From: Leptotrichia wadei
GTDB taxonomy: Bacteria > Fusobacteriota > Fusobacteriia > Fusobacteriales > Leptotrichiaceae
Length of the DNA: 64,000 bases
Direction of reading: 5' to 3'
Assembly: GCF_007990445.1 (NCBI RefSeq)
Contig: NZ_AP019841.1
Span: forward strand, 806,001-870,000
The notes under the pieces are model-generated. The model ran no database searches. It saw nothing but the letters and a program-made list of their open reading frames with translations, and was not told the DNA's origin. Positions 51,323-59,890 of the stretch are shown here, piece after piece. Both the position numbers and the translations under genes were made by a program. The first letter of the stretch is position 1. Every line of letters starts with the position of its first letter.

Positions 51323-53263
51323 ATGAAAAGTAAATTTTTTAAAATTATTGTTGGAGTATTTATTTTAGCTAATTTAGGAATGGCAGAATATGTGAAAAAG
51401 GATAATGCAGTTTATTACAAATACAGTGAAGAAGATGATTCAGAATTTAAAGTTGAAAATGTGGATTTAGGAACGTTTAAAATACTGAATGATAAATATG
51501 CAAAGGATAGGAAAAATGTTTATTTTTCAGGAAATAAATCGTTTGAAGATGTGGACAGTAAAACTTTTGAAGTGCTGCCACAGTATTATTCAAGAGATAA
51601 GAATAATGTTTACAGACCAATTAATGAATGGATTCACAAAATAAATGGAGCAAATCCAAAAACAATAAAAGTTTTGAATGAATATTATTCAAAAGATGAT
51701 AAAAATGTGTATTATGATTCAGACAAAATTTCAAATGCAGATGTAAATTCATTTGTAGTTCTGGAAGGAGACCATAGTTATGCAAAAGACAAAAATGCGG
51801 TCTATTATTCAGGAGAAAAAATTAAAGGTACGAATCCAAAAACATTTAAAATAATTGAGGATGGAATGTATTCAAAGGATGATAAAAATGTGTATGCTGC
51901 AGTAGACATTATAAAAGATGCAGATCCTCAAACTTTTAGAAGAATTCCTGAAACAAATTACGCCAGAGATAAAAATAATTTGTACTATTACTTTGGAGAT
52001 GTTAAAAATCTTGGGAAAATAAATGAAAAAGATTTTAAAGTTTTGGATAGTAATTTGATTAAAAATGGAAATGAAGTCTACTATTTGGGAGAAAAAGTGA
52101 ATATAAAAAATCCTGATAAATTTGAAATAATAGAAAATTATTTAAGCAGTCCAAGTATGGTTGTTTATGGAAAAGATGATAAAAATGTATATGTGATGAC
52201 ACCGTATAAGGAAGCTGGTTATCTTAAAATAATAAAAAATGCTGATAAAGATACTTTTGAAGTAATGGAAAATAGTGATTATTCTAAAGACAGAAATAAT
52301 GTTTATTACGCAGGATACAATGTTGTGCAGTTGCAGGATGTGGATAAAAACAGTTTTACTATTGGAGAAGAAAATGGTTTTTCGTATGACAAGAAAAATG
52401 TTTATTACGCAGGAAGAAAATTAAATGATATAAGTTCAGCTGGATTTAAAGTTACAAGACTTGTTAACAGACCAAATTTACCAGTCAATTTTTTAAATGA
52501 TAATAAGAATATATATAAACTTATTGCAGTATTTGATGAAGAAACTGGTGAGCTAAAAAGTGTAAAAACAGCTGTTGTAAAAAATCCTAAAGTAGATTCT
52601 AAAACTTTTGAAACGTTTAGTTATTCGGGAAATTATTTTCGTGATAAAAATAACGTGTATTATGAAAATGAATTGTATAAAATGGACTTGAAAAAAATAG
52701 CAGGTGCAGATAGAAATAGTTTTGAGGTTTTGAATGATGAATTTTCAAGAGATAAAAACAATGTTTATTATTATGGAAATAAAATGAAAGGTATAAATCC
52801 AGATGGATTTGAATTTGTGGGCCGTGACTTTAAAAATAATGAAGATATTATTTATTTCTTAAAAACTAAAGATAAAGTTTATGTGTTAAAAAATAAAGCT
52901 GGTAAAGAAGTATATGAAATAGTTCCTTTAAATTTTGATACAAATTCTTTTAAATATTCTAATGCTGATAATTCGTATGAATCTGAGTCTGCGGGTTATT
53001 TTCAAGATAAAAATGGAGTTTATTATTTTGACGCATTTAGATTAGATGAATTAAATCCAAATAAAGTTTTTGCCAAAGTAGAAGGGGCTGATACTTCATC
53101 ATTTGTACAGTTAATGTTTGGTTATGCAAAAGATAAGAATAAAGTGTATATTGAAGATCGGGAAATTAAAGGTGCAGACCCAGAAAGTTTTAAGATAATT
53201 GAGACAAGTGATGGAGTTACAATAAGAGATAAAAATAAAATTTATAAAGAATTTAAAAAATAA
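51323..53263 (+). CDS. Exported DKNYY-repeat protein 2
   Basis: A 646-residue paralogue of the protein at 48849. The signal peptide MKSKFFKIIVGVFILANLGMA ends identically (ANLGMA, then EYVKKDNAVYY). About eighteen repeats with the core KDKNNVYY cover the whole mature part. ATG at 51323 has GGAGGGATTTTTT upstream. Differences between the two copies are spread along the length, so the duplication is old. Confidence 0.88.
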   Translation: MKSKFFKIIVGVFILANLGMAEYVKKDNAVYYKYSEEDDSEFKVENVDLGTFKILNDKYAKDRKNVYFSGNKSFEDVDSKTFEVLPQYYSRDKNNVYRPINEWIHKINGANPKTIKVLNEYYSKDDKNVYYDSDKISNADVNSFVVLEGDHSYAKDKNAVYYSGEKIKGTNPKTFKIIEDGMYSKDDKNVYAAVDIIKDADPQTFRRIPETNYARDKNNLYYYFGDVKNLGKINEKDFKVLDSNLIKNGNEVYYLGEKVNIKNPDKFEIIENYLSSPSMVVYGKDDKNVYVMTPYKEAGYLKIIKNADKDTFEVMENSDYSKDRNNVYYAGYNVVQLQDVDKNSFTIGEENGFSYDKKNVYYAGRKLNDISSAGFKVTRLVNRPNLPVNFLNDNKNIYKLIAVFDEETGELKSVKTAVVKNPKVDSKTFETFSYSGNYFRDKNNVYYENELYKMDLKKIAGADRNSFEVLNDEFSRDKNNVYYYGNKMKGINPDGFEFVGRDFKNNEDIIYFLKTKDKVYVLKNKAGKEVYEIVPLNFDTNSFKYSNADNSYESESAGYFQDKNGVYYFDAFRLDELNPNKVFAKVEGADTSSFVQLMFGYAKDKNKVYIEDREIKGADPESFKIIETSDGVTIRDKNKIYKEFKK

Positions 53264-53328
53264 TTTTTGATTATATTTGAATTATTTAAAATCAAACTAG
53301 GATATAAGTAAACTAAATAGTTATTTTA

Positions 53329-53351
53329 GCAAGGGGCTTTGACCCCTTGTT
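53329..53351. repeat. GCAAGG-CCTTG intergenic hairpin, copy 4
   Basis: CAAGGGG pairs perfectly with CCCCTTG around CTTTGA. It sits after the second DKNYY gene. Confidence 0.65.
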
Positions 53352-53511
53352 GTAATAAAAGTGGCTTAAAACAAAACTTAAAAGTTATGACTATTTTACC
53401 CAAATCCTAAAATTTATATGATTTTTAATAGTTTAATTTTGAATATGTTTGAGTATATTAATAAAAAATATTATTTTTAAGTTTAGAAAATAGAAAGTGA
53501 AAAAATAGAAA

Positions 53512-54282
53512 ATGAGAGATGTAATAGCGAGTTCAGATAACAAATTTTATAAATTGCTAAAAAAGCTGGATAAAAAGAAGTATCGTGATGAAAACAGCAT
53601 TTTTAAGGCTGAAGGGGAAAAGTTTTTAAATGAGAATATTAATTTTAATAAAATTATTGTAAAGGAATCGAAGTTTGAATATTTTGATGAAAGATATGGG
53701 ATTTCTGAGCACGATAATTTGACAATTTTAAAGGATAATCTGTTTGATGAGGTTTCAACACAGGAAAATAGTCAAGGGATAATGTTTTTGTATTCTAAAA
53801 ATTTGAATACGATTGAGGATGTAAAAGGCGATGTGGTAATTTTAGATGATGTTCAAGATCCAGGAAATGCTGGAACAATTATTAGAACGATGATTGCTGC
53901 GAATTTTCAAAATTTAATTTTGACAAAAGGATCTGTAGATGTTTACAATCCTAAAACAGTACGTGCCACAATGAGTGGAATTTTTAAATTAAATATAATT
54001 TACGAAACACCTGAAAATATCGTAAAATTTTTGAATGATAAAAATTACTTGAAAATAGCGACAGCTTTACATGAAGATTCGATTTCTTATGAAAAAATTG
54101 AATTACGGGAAAATAATGCGTTTATTTTTGGACATGAAGGTGGCGGAGTGTCTGAATATTTGATAGAAAATTCAGATATAAAGGCAATTATTCCAATTTA
54201 TGGGAATATTGAGTCGTTGAATGTAAGTGTGGCAACAGGGATATTTTTGTATAAAATGAGAGAGAAACTGGAAAATCTGTAG
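53512..54282 (+). CDS. SpoU/TrmH-family RNA methyltransferase
   Basis: A 256-residue SPOUT enzyme that 2'-O-methylates rRNA or tRNA. The C-terminal knot shows VVILDDVQDPGNAGTIIRT, FIFGHEGGGVSEYL, IPIYGNIESLNVSVATGIF. The N-terminal domain (about 1-95) is a SpoU substrate-binding type. The next gene begins one base after its stop, so they are coupled. Confidence 0.92.
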   Translation: MRDVIASSDNKFYKLLKKLDKKKYRDENSIFKAEGEKFLNENINFNKIIVKESKFEYFDERYGISEHDNLTILKDNLFDEVSTQENSQGIMFLYSKNLNTIEDVKGDVVILDDVQDPGNAGTIIRTMIAANFQNLILTKGSVDVYNPKTVRATMSGIFKLNIIYETPENIVKFLNDKNYLKIATALHEDSISYEKIELRENNAFIFGHEGGGVSEYLIENSDIKAIIPIYGNIESLNVSVATGIFLYKMREKLENL

Positions 54283-54283
54283 A

Positions 54284-54928
54284 ATGGAGAATTTTATGTT
54301 TGATAATACAAAAAAATTAACAAAAAATAAAAAATATACTCAAGTTGAATTGTTTAAAATGGTTTTAGAAAATGAAGATTTGAGAGAAAAAACAGAAGCA
54401 TTATTTGCATTGGATTTTAAAGAATTGTTATCGGTGAAAGATGAATATCCAGATTATGAATTTAATATTGATGGAAAGGTTTTTGCCGAAGATGGTGGAG
54501 CTGGGGTTTATGTTTTGCTGGAAGATGGCAGTATTGGATTTGTCTGTTTTGATTCTCCGCTTGAGTGCGGGAGAATCGCTGAGAATTTGGTAGAATGGTT
54601 TGAACTGCTTTTAAATTGTGCTAATTTTTGGTGGAATTATGCGAATAGGAAATATTTGGAAAATTTTGAAATGCTGGAAAAGGAAGTGGAAAAAGCAGAA
54701 CCAGAAGGGCGAGAAGATTTTGAAGATGCTTATGGGGACGATATGCCGTCTTATCTTGAATTGCAAAAGGAACTGTCGGAGAAACTGGATATAAAAATAT
54801 ACGACAATATTGCAAAAGATGTTTTACAAAGATTTTTTAAAACGGCGGAAAGAGAGCCTAAATTTATAACAAAGTATGTTCCAGATGATGAAATTGCAAA
54901 AGACTTAATAAAGGAATTAGGAAGATAA
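54284..54928 (+). CDS. Unknown acidic protein, possibly SUKH-like
   Basis: A 214-residue soluble acidic protein. The segment FAEDGGAGVYVLLEDGSIGF and SPLECGRIAENLVEWFELLL resembles the SUKH (Smi1/Knr4) fold seen in many immunity proteins, but the match is by eye only. It is translationally coupled to the RNA methyltransferase. Function unknown. Confidence 0.65.
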   Translation: MENFMFDNTKKLTKNKKYTQVELFKMVLENEDLREKTEALFALDFKELLSVKDEYPDYEFNIDGKVFAEDGGAGVYVLLEDGSIGFVCFDSPLECGRIAENLVEWFELLLNCANFWWNYANRKYLENFEMLEKEVEKAEPEGREDFEDAYGDDMPSYLELQKELSEKLDIKIYDNIAKDVLQRFFKTAEREPKFITKYVPDDEIAKDLIKELGR

Positions 54929-55061
54929 TCTATAAGAATTAAATAGATACAGATTCAGAACTAACTATTGACAGGGCATTGGAAACATATTTGAAAAAAG
55001 GATATTCAAAACATAGTTAAAAATTCTAAAGATGAAGAAAAAAGAAAGGAGTGAATTAAAT

Positions 55062-55382
55062 ATGGCTTCAAGTAAAGAATATTTAAATTTTGTATTGGAA
55101 CAGTTGTCGGAAGTGGAAAATGTTAGATATAGAGCGATGATGGGGGAATATATTCTTTATTATAGGGAAAAAGTTATTGGTGGGATTTATGATGACAGGT
55201 TTCTTGTAAAGGCTGTAAAATCGGCGAAAGAACTTATGCCGAATGCTTTACATGAAATTCCTTATGAAGGGGCAAAGGAAATGTTGCTTGTTGATGACGT
55301 TGAAAATAAAGAGTTTTTGAAGAATTTATTTGAAGCGATGTATGATGAACTTCCTGTTTTAAAGAGAAAAAAGAAACAATAG
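55062..55382 (+). CDS. TfoX N-terminal domain protein
   Basis: A 106-residue protein with a TfoX_N domain: [20 protein letters not shown] and [13 protein letters not shown]. The name comes from competence regulator TfoX, but short single-domain forms occur widely and their role is unclear. ATG at 55062 follows AGAAAGGAGTGAATTAAAT. The short stretch before it (54929-55061) holds a fragment frame (TIDRALETYLKKGY) that looks like debris of another gene. Confidence 0.85.
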   Translation: MASSKEYLNFVLEQLSEVENVRYRAMMGEYILYYREKVIGGIYDDRFLVKAVKSAKELMPNALHEIPYEGAKEMLLVDDVENKEFLKNLFEAMYDELPVLKRKKKQ

Positions 55383-55405
55383 AAATAAAGAAAGGTAAAA
55401 AAGAA

Positions 55406-56329
55406 ATGTCAAAAAAAGAAATTTTTAAAATCGGATCACATGTGGGAATGAGTGGGAAAGATATGCTTTTGGGATCGGTTAAGGAAGCAGTTTCTTATGG
55501 ATCGAATACTTTTATGATTTATACTGGAGCACCTCAGAATACACGGAGAAAGCCGATTGAAGAACTGAATATTGAAGCTGGGCTTAAACTTATGAAGGAG
55601 AATAATATTGATATTGATGATATTGTTGTGCATGCTCCTTATATAATTAATCTTGGGAATGCTGTAAAGCCTGAAACTTTTGAGATTGCGGTGCAGTTTT
55701 TGAGAACAGAGATTGAAAGAACAGATGCTATTGGGGCAAAAAGGATTGTTCTTCATCCAGGTGCTCACGTTGGAGAAGGTGCAGAAGTTGGAATTAATAA
55801 AATTATTGAAGGATTGAATGAAGTTTTGACAAAAGATCAGAAAACAACTGTGGCACTTGAGACGATGGCTGGGAAAGGTACGGAAATTGGGAGAAGTTTT
55901 GAGGAAATTGCGAAAATTATTGATGGTGTGAAATTGAAAGATAAGCTCAGTGTTTGTTTTGATACTTGCCATGTTCATGATGCTGGGTATGATATTGTGA
56001 ATGATTTTGAAGGAGTTATTGAGCAGTTTGACAAGATTGTTGGAATTGACAGAATTTCAGTAATTCACTTGAATGATAGTAAAAATCCTGTTGGGGCACA
56101 TAAAGACAGACATGAAAATATTGGTTTTGGATATATTGGATTTGAAGTGTTGAATAAAATTGCACATTTTGAGAAATTTTCTCATTTGCCTAAGATTTTG
56201 GAAACACCTTATGTGGCTTTGAGTGATGATAAGAAGGCTAAAAAAGTTCCGCCGTATAAATTTGAGATTGAAATGCTTAGAGCTGGGAAATTTGATGAAG
56301 ATGTGATGGAGAAGATAAAAAATCAATAA
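55406..56329 (+). CDS. nfo: Endonuclease IV
   Basis: AP endonuclease for base-excision repair, 307 residues. Metal and substrate residues are seen in [32 protein letters not shown]-type [57 protein letters not shown] and ILETPYV. All zinc ligands are present. Confidence 0.96.
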   Translation: MSKKEIFKIGSHVGMSGKDMLLGSVKEAVSYGSNTFMIYTGAPQNTRRKPIEELNIEAGLKLMKENNIDIDDIVVHAPYIINLGNAVKPETFEIAVQFLRTEIERTDAIGAKRIVLHPGAHVGEGAEVGINKIIEGLNEVLTKDQKTTVALETMAGKGTEIGRSFEEIAKIIDGVKLKDKLSVCFDTCHVHDAGYDIVNDFEGVIEQFDKIVGIDRISVIHLNDSKNPVGAHKDRHENIGFGYIGFEVLNKIAHFEKFSHLPKILETPYVALSDDKKAKKVPPYKFEIEMLRAGKFDEDVMEKIKNQ

Positions 56330-56389
56330 AATTTTTTTGAGATAAATATAGAATTAAAAATAAAAAAATAATAGAAAGAAGTGATTGAA

Positions 56390-57049
56390 ATGACAAAAAA
56401 TGAAGAAATATTGGAAGTATTTAATAAAAGATATGCTTGCAAAAAATTTAGTACAGAAAAAAGAGTGTCTGATGAAGATTTGAAGACAATTTTGGAAAGT
56501 GCGAGATTGTCACCGAGTTCATTTGGTATGGAGCCTTGGAAATTTTTACTTTTAAGAAATGAAGAAATGAGAAATGATTTTAGACAATTTGCTTGGGGAG
56601 CTTTGAATAGCTTGAATGGAGCAACTGAAATTGTGATAATTTTGGCAAGAAAAGATATTACTGGGGATAGTGAATATTTTAGAGATAATTGGAAAAACTT
56701 GAAGAAAGTTTCTGATGAAGCATTTGAAGCGGTGAAAGATAAATTTACGAAATTTCAGAAAGAACATTTAAAATTATTGGAAAATGAAAGAACACTTTTT
56801 GACTGGGCTTCAAAACAAACTTATATTGCACTTGGAAATATGATGACAGTTGCGGCTTATTTAGGAATTGACAGTTGTGCGATTGAAGGATTTAATAAAG
56901 AGCAATTGGAAAAATATTTATCGGATATGGGCCTTCTTGACTTGAATGTGTATGGAGTTTCTGTGATGGTAAGTTTTGGGTATAGGGATGAAGAACAACC
57001 TAAAAAGATAAGACGAGAGTTAAAAGATGTTTTGGAAATAATTGAATAA
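56390..57049 (+). CDS. Nitroreductase family protein
   Basis: A 219-residue FMN-dependent NAD(P)H oxidoreductase. RYACKKFSTEKRVSDEDLK, SARLSPSSFGMEPWKFLLL and YIALGNMMTVAAYLGIDSCAIEGF are the conserved parts. It is probably an NfsB-like enzyme. ATG at 56390 follows AAGAAGTGATTGAA. Confidence 0.92.
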   Translation: MTKNEEILEVFNKRYACKKFSTEKRVSDEDLKTILESARLSPSSFGMEPWKFLLLRNEEMRNDFRQFAWGALNSLNGATEIVIILARKDITGDSEYFRDNWKNLKKVSDEAFEAVKDKFTKFQKEHLKLLENERTLFDWASKQTYIALGNMMTVAAYLGIDSCAIEGFNKEQLEKYLSDMGLLDLNVYGVSVMVSFGYRDEEQPKKIRRELKDVLEIIE

Positions 57050-57102
57050 AAAATATATAGGTTGTCCATTCTTTATAAAAAAATTTTAAGGAGGCTGAAA
57101 TT

Positions 57103-57115
57103 ATGGAAAAAAATT
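57103..57115 (+). pseudogene. Start of a gene cut by an IS3 element
   Basis: A strong site, AAGGAGGCTGAAATT, precedes ATG GAA AAA AAT at 57103, after which the IS3 left end begins at 57116. The frame is lost inside the IS. The rest of the gene is not found beyond the IS right end. Confidence 0.55.
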
Positions 57116-57486
57116 TGGAGTGTACCCAAAACCTTGGACAAATAAATTGAAAACTAGTTTTCTATTTATTAAAATATAGTTAAGGAAAGGAATTTGATTA
57201 TGAACAAGAGAAGTAAAAGGTATACAGCAGAAAAGGGAATCCTTACGATAATGCCTGTATAGAATCATTCCATGCAACATTGAAAAAAAAATATGTACAT
57301 AATGAAAAATTTGAAAATTTAGAAAGTTTAAGAACTGGAATGTACGAGTATATAGAAATATGGTATAATAATAGCAGAATACACAGTAAAATAGGATTTA
57401 TAAGTCTAAATGAATACGAAGAAAGCCATAAAGAAAGGAAACAAAGAAATTGTTTAAAAATAGTCTGAATTTTTGGGGACACTCCA
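57116..57486 (+). mobile_element. IS3-family deletion derivative
   Basis: A 371-base element with intact terminal inverted repeats: TGGAGTGTACCCAAAA (57116-57131) and TTTTGGGGACACTCCA (57471-57486), 15 of 16 matching, ending TG...CA. The left part keeps the first codons of OrfA (MNKRSKRYTAEK at 57200-57235); it then jumps to the C-terminal end of OrfB (GNPYDNACIESFHATLKKKY at about 57235), with the last catalytic Glu. The joined frames do not match. About 900 bases of a normal IS3 are missing, so it cannot move by itself but might be moved by a full copy. No target duplication is seen. Confidence 0.85.
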
Positions 57487-57544
57487 TAAACAGTTAAATA
57501 TCAATGATTATTTAGAAAATTTAAGAAAAAAGATAGGTGAATAA
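57487..57544 (+). pseudogene. Broken toxin C-terminal tip 1
   Basis: Directly after the IS right end an open frame reads KQLNINDYLENLRKKIGE and stops one base before the next gene's ATG. A similar ending (DINEQLKKLRERVGN) precedes the next lipoprotein gene. This is the position of a toxin C-terminus before its immunity gene. Confidence 0.45.
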
Positions 57545-57545
57545 T

Positions 57546-58136
57546 ATGAAAAGTTTGAAGTTTGTATTATTGATAATAGTATCAATAATTTGTTTAAATT
57601 CTTGTTTTACCCTTGCAAGTTTCTGTGCAGATCATGGATGTATGATGACAGGAATGCCTAAGGCAACTAAAAAAGATCCACAAGGAATTTATATAGTTCT
57701 TGATAAAAAGGAGTATGAAAATTATTTAAAAGAAATATTGGAAAGAAAGAAAGAATATGTAGAGATTGAAGGAAGAAAAATATTATTGCCAGAAAATATA
57801 ACATTAAAGAAATATAACCATGATAGTGACGATATATTTGGAGGATATGGATCTTTGGTTAGTTACTATTTATATGATAAAGAAAAACAAATAGGTTTTC
57901 CTTTGGGATTTAGATTAGATGAAAATGAAAATTTAATGACTGGAGTAATAGATGGAACAAATGAGTATATAAATAAAATAGGAGAGCATATTTATTTTTC
58001 AAAATCTTATCCTTCCGAGAAAGATTATGTAAATAGAATAGGTAAGGATATTTATTTTACTTTTGGTATACTCTCAAGCACTGAAAATGAGAAAAAGATT
58101 ACGAATTTTTTAAAAGAGTTAGTTAAAGAATGGTAA
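57546..58136 (+). CDS. Putative immunity lipoprotein 1
   Basis: A 196-residue protein with MKSLKFVLLIIVSIICLNSC, a lipoprotein signal ending in Cys 20. The mature part contains several charged segments and YYLYDKEKQIGFPLGF. It is paralogous to the protein at 58399: same signal, cysteine-containing start, and the YYLYDKEKxIGF motif. Each is preceded by a similar toxin-like tip, so immunity to a periplasm-acting toxin is a reasonable inference. Family not recognised. Confidence 0.65.
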   Translation: MKSLKFVLLIIVSIICLNSCFTLASFCADHGCMMTGMPKATKKDPQGIYIVLDKKEYENYLKEILERKKEYVEIEGRKILLPENITLKKYNHDSDDIFGGYGSLVSYYLYDKEKQIGFPLGFRLDENENLMTGVIDGTNEYINKIGEHIYFSKSYPSEKDYVNRIGKDIYFTFGILSSTENEKKITNFLKELVKEW

Positions 58137-58140
58137 GAAA

Positions 58141-58259
58141 ATGATTGAATTTGAAAAATCAAGACTGTATTTTAATAATGATGGTAACAAAGAAAACTAT
58201 GATAATACCTTTAAAAAACAGGAAGATTTGATTAAACAAAGAAAGAACAAATACTTATG
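58141..58259 (+). pseudogene. Gene fragment in toxin-tip region
   Basis: A 39-codon frame, MIEFEKSRLYFNNDGNKENY and on, ending KQRKNKYL, overlaps the following frame by ATGA. It may be the remnant of a toxin body or of an earlier immunity gene. Confidence 0.35.
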
Positions 58260-58397
58260 AATGTTCCAAGAAATAATCCATATAAGAATATAAATCCTGA
58301 TGAAGGTGTAAATATGCTAAAACCTGAAATAAATAGAGAAAAATCTCAAGATATAAATGAACAGTTAAAGAAATTGAGAGAAAGAGTGGGTAATTAA
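58257..58397 (+). pseudogene. Broken toxin C-terminal tip 2
   Basis: A 46-codon frame (MNVPRNNPYKNINPDEGVNM ... QLKKLRERVGN) that stops one base before the ATG of the next lipoprotein gene. It resembles tip 1 in its end and position. Asn/Pro-rich tips with this layout are common at the C-terminus of polymorphic toxins. Confidence 0.45.
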
Positions 58398-58398
58398 T

Positions 58399-59019
58399 AT
58401 GAAAAAGTTAAAGTTTATATTATTAATATTGATAAGCATTTTTTGTTTAAATTCCTGTTTATTAACAACAGCAGCGGCAGGAACATATTTATTGGGGACA
58501 ATGGGGACTTATTATTGTGCTGAATATGGTTGTACTCGTGATAGAACAGAAAAAGATGTAGATGGATTAAATATTTTTACAAAAAATAACCCTTTAAAAG
58601 TTAAAAATTATTTTGAATCCATAAAGAAAAGAGAATTAATAAAAATTAAAGTCAAAGGTAATAATGAAGTTTTTACTGTTACTTTACCTAAAAATTTTAT
58701 ATTGAAGAAAATAAGTGATGGTTATTATTTATATGATAAAGAAAAAAATATAGGTTTTTTTTCAATAACTGATTCAAAAGATGAAAGAATAGCGTTTGAA
58801 GAATTGTACAATAGTGCAAAAAAACAAGAAAATTATAAACTTCTAAATACTTATGAATATAAATTTTTAAATACCTATAAAGGAGTTTTTACATTTATAA
58901 TTGACGGAAAATACACTTATAGAATGAAAAAAATTTCAGAACATTACTATGCGTATTATGAACAAGAATTACAAGAAGAAGCACATGAGATATATGATTA
59001 TCTTATTGAAAATTTATAA
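58399..59019 (+). CDS. Putative immunity lipoprotein 2
   Basis: A 206-residue lipoprotein: MKKLKFILLILISIFCLNSC with the acylated cysteine at residue 20, then TTAAAGTYLLGTMGTYYCAE. It shares the signal, a second Cys pair and the YYLYDKEKNIGFF motif with the protein at 57546. The two look like duplicated immunity genes that have diverged. Confidence 0.65.
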   Translation: MKKLKFILLILISIFCLNSCLLTTAAAGTYLLGTMGTYYCAEYGCTRDRTEKDVDGLNIFTKNNPLKVKNYFESIKKRELIKIKVKGNNEVFTVTLPKNFILKKISDGYYLYDKEKNIGFFSITDSKDERIAFEELYNSAKKQENYKLLNTYEYKFLNTYKGVFTFIIDGKYTYRMKKISEHYYAYYEQELQEEAHEIYDYLIENL

Positions 59020-59038
59020 AATCAATATCTTAAAAAAT

Positions 59039-59066
59039 TAAGTGTACCTAAAATTTTGTACAATCA
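59039..59066 (+). mobile_element. Possible IS end scrap
   Basis: AAGTGTACCTAAAATTTTGTAC resembles the segment GAGTGTCCAAAATTTTGTGT at 59616 and is of the kind found at IS ends. No transposase is attached. Confidence 0.3.
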
Positions 59067-59090
59067 ATTGCTTACAAGAGCTTTAAATGA

Positions 59091-59194
59091 AAGGCTACAT
59101 ATAATGTTAATAATCCAGACATAGATAAGTTGGTAAAAAAATCAAGGAAAAAAATGAATTTACTCATCATTGTATTGATGGTAAATTTGAATAA
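59091..59194 (+). pseudogene. Broken toxin C-terminal tip 3, frameshifted
   Basis: The frame KATYNVNNPDIDKLVKK runs into a run of seven As (59123-59131 region); with one more A it would continue KEKNEFTHHCIDGKFE and stop at 59194. So it is a toxin-tip-like frame broken in a homopolymer. A small exported protein follows at 59226. Confidence 0.4.
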
Positions 59195-59225
59195 TTAATA
59201 ATTCTTAAAGGAAAGAGAAAGTATA

Positions 59226-59477
59226 ATGAAAAAATTATTATTAGGAACTATAGTTACAATCTGCTGCTTAAATGCAGTTGCTAAAAATAATGAAGTAATT
59301 AAGTTAAAAAGTTCATCAAGACAAGTTGTTGCTGATAAAATTGATGAAAATTTAGAAAAAACATTAGATTTTAGTCAATCTAATATAATTGGTTCAGAAG
59401 CATTAAAGGAATTAAAAAAATCTTCAACAAACGAAGATAATGAAACTTCTAAAAATATTTTAGTTCCTTTGAAATAA
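59226..59477 (+). CDS. Small exported protein after tip 3
   Basis: An 83-residue protein with signal peptide MKKLLLGTIVTICCLNAVA. The mature part is hydrophilic and acidic, ending NILVPLK. It is followed by the repeated terminator segment. It may be a truncated immunity protein. Function unknown. Confidence 0.55.
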   Translation: MKKLLLGTIVTICCLNAVAKNNEVIKLKSSSRQVVADKIDENLEKTLDFSQSNIIGSEALKELKKSSTNEDNETSKNILVPLK

Positions 59478-59486
59478 ACTAAAACT

Positions 59487-59582
59487 TCAAAATGACCGTT
59501 GTTGTAAAAGACATCGGTTATTTTTTTTGTATATTGTATGTAATTTGAATATTTAAAACAACTTTTTATCCAACAGATTCTA
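59487..59582 (+). repeat. Duplicated terminator segment, copy 1
   Basis: About 95 bases, from a hairpin (ACCG with CGGT, then eight Ts) through GTAATTTGAATATTTAAAAC to CAGATTCT. It is nearly the same as 63502-63592. The two copies enclose the AAA-ATPase gene and two immunity-like genes. Confidence 0.75.
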
Positions 59583-59615
59583 TAAAAGTAAAAAAAGATA
59601 AAACAATATTGATAA

Positions 59616-59789
59616 GAGTGTCCAAAATTTTGTGTAAACTCAAAACATAATATATTCCAGAGTGCGTAAAAATTTTGTACAAATTCAGAATCGAAGTTGA
59701 GACAGTCTCTTTTAGATTTCCATCAATGCTCTCCAGTCCATGTTCCCAAACCAATTCTCAAAATATTTCAAATTCTCAAATTTAAAAAG
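59616..59789 (-). mobile_element. Transposase C-terminal scrap with IS end
   Basis: On the minus strand a short frame reads FKFENLKYFENWFGNMDWRA and LMEI, then stops (59712-59714). It is followed by terminal-type motifs (AAAATTTTTACGCACTCT and AAAATTTTGGACACTC). This looks like the last 25 residues and outer end of a transposon. A stop codon lies just upstream, so only a scrap remains. The rest of the 400-base gap up to 59890 shows the next gene's promoter region only. Confidence 0.4.
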
Positions 59790-59890
59790 AAAACATCACA
59801 GAGCGTTCAAATGACTTTATTTTAAATATCAAGTTGTGGTATAATTAACATATATTGAAATTTATAAAAAATAAAAGAGGGAGTGATTTT

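Noticed and set aside
48849-53263. Regular repeats that could be taken for a CRISPR array
   Set aside because: They are protein-coding DKNYY repeats in one open frame, with diverged DNA and no spacers.
54944-55018. Short frame reading DSELTIDRALETYLKKGYSKHS
   Set aside because: Too short, no start codon with a ribosome binding site; treated as debris and mentioned under the TfoX-like gene.
55436-55978. 180-codon open frame on the minus strand inside nfo
   Set aside because: It mirrors a certain gene (endonuclease IV), has no ribosome binding site and a protein composition typical of antisense frames.
59566-59754. 62-codon minus-strand frame near an IS scrap
   Set aside because: The frame does not match the transposase-like reading in that place (WFGNMDWRALMEI) and has no ribosome binding site.
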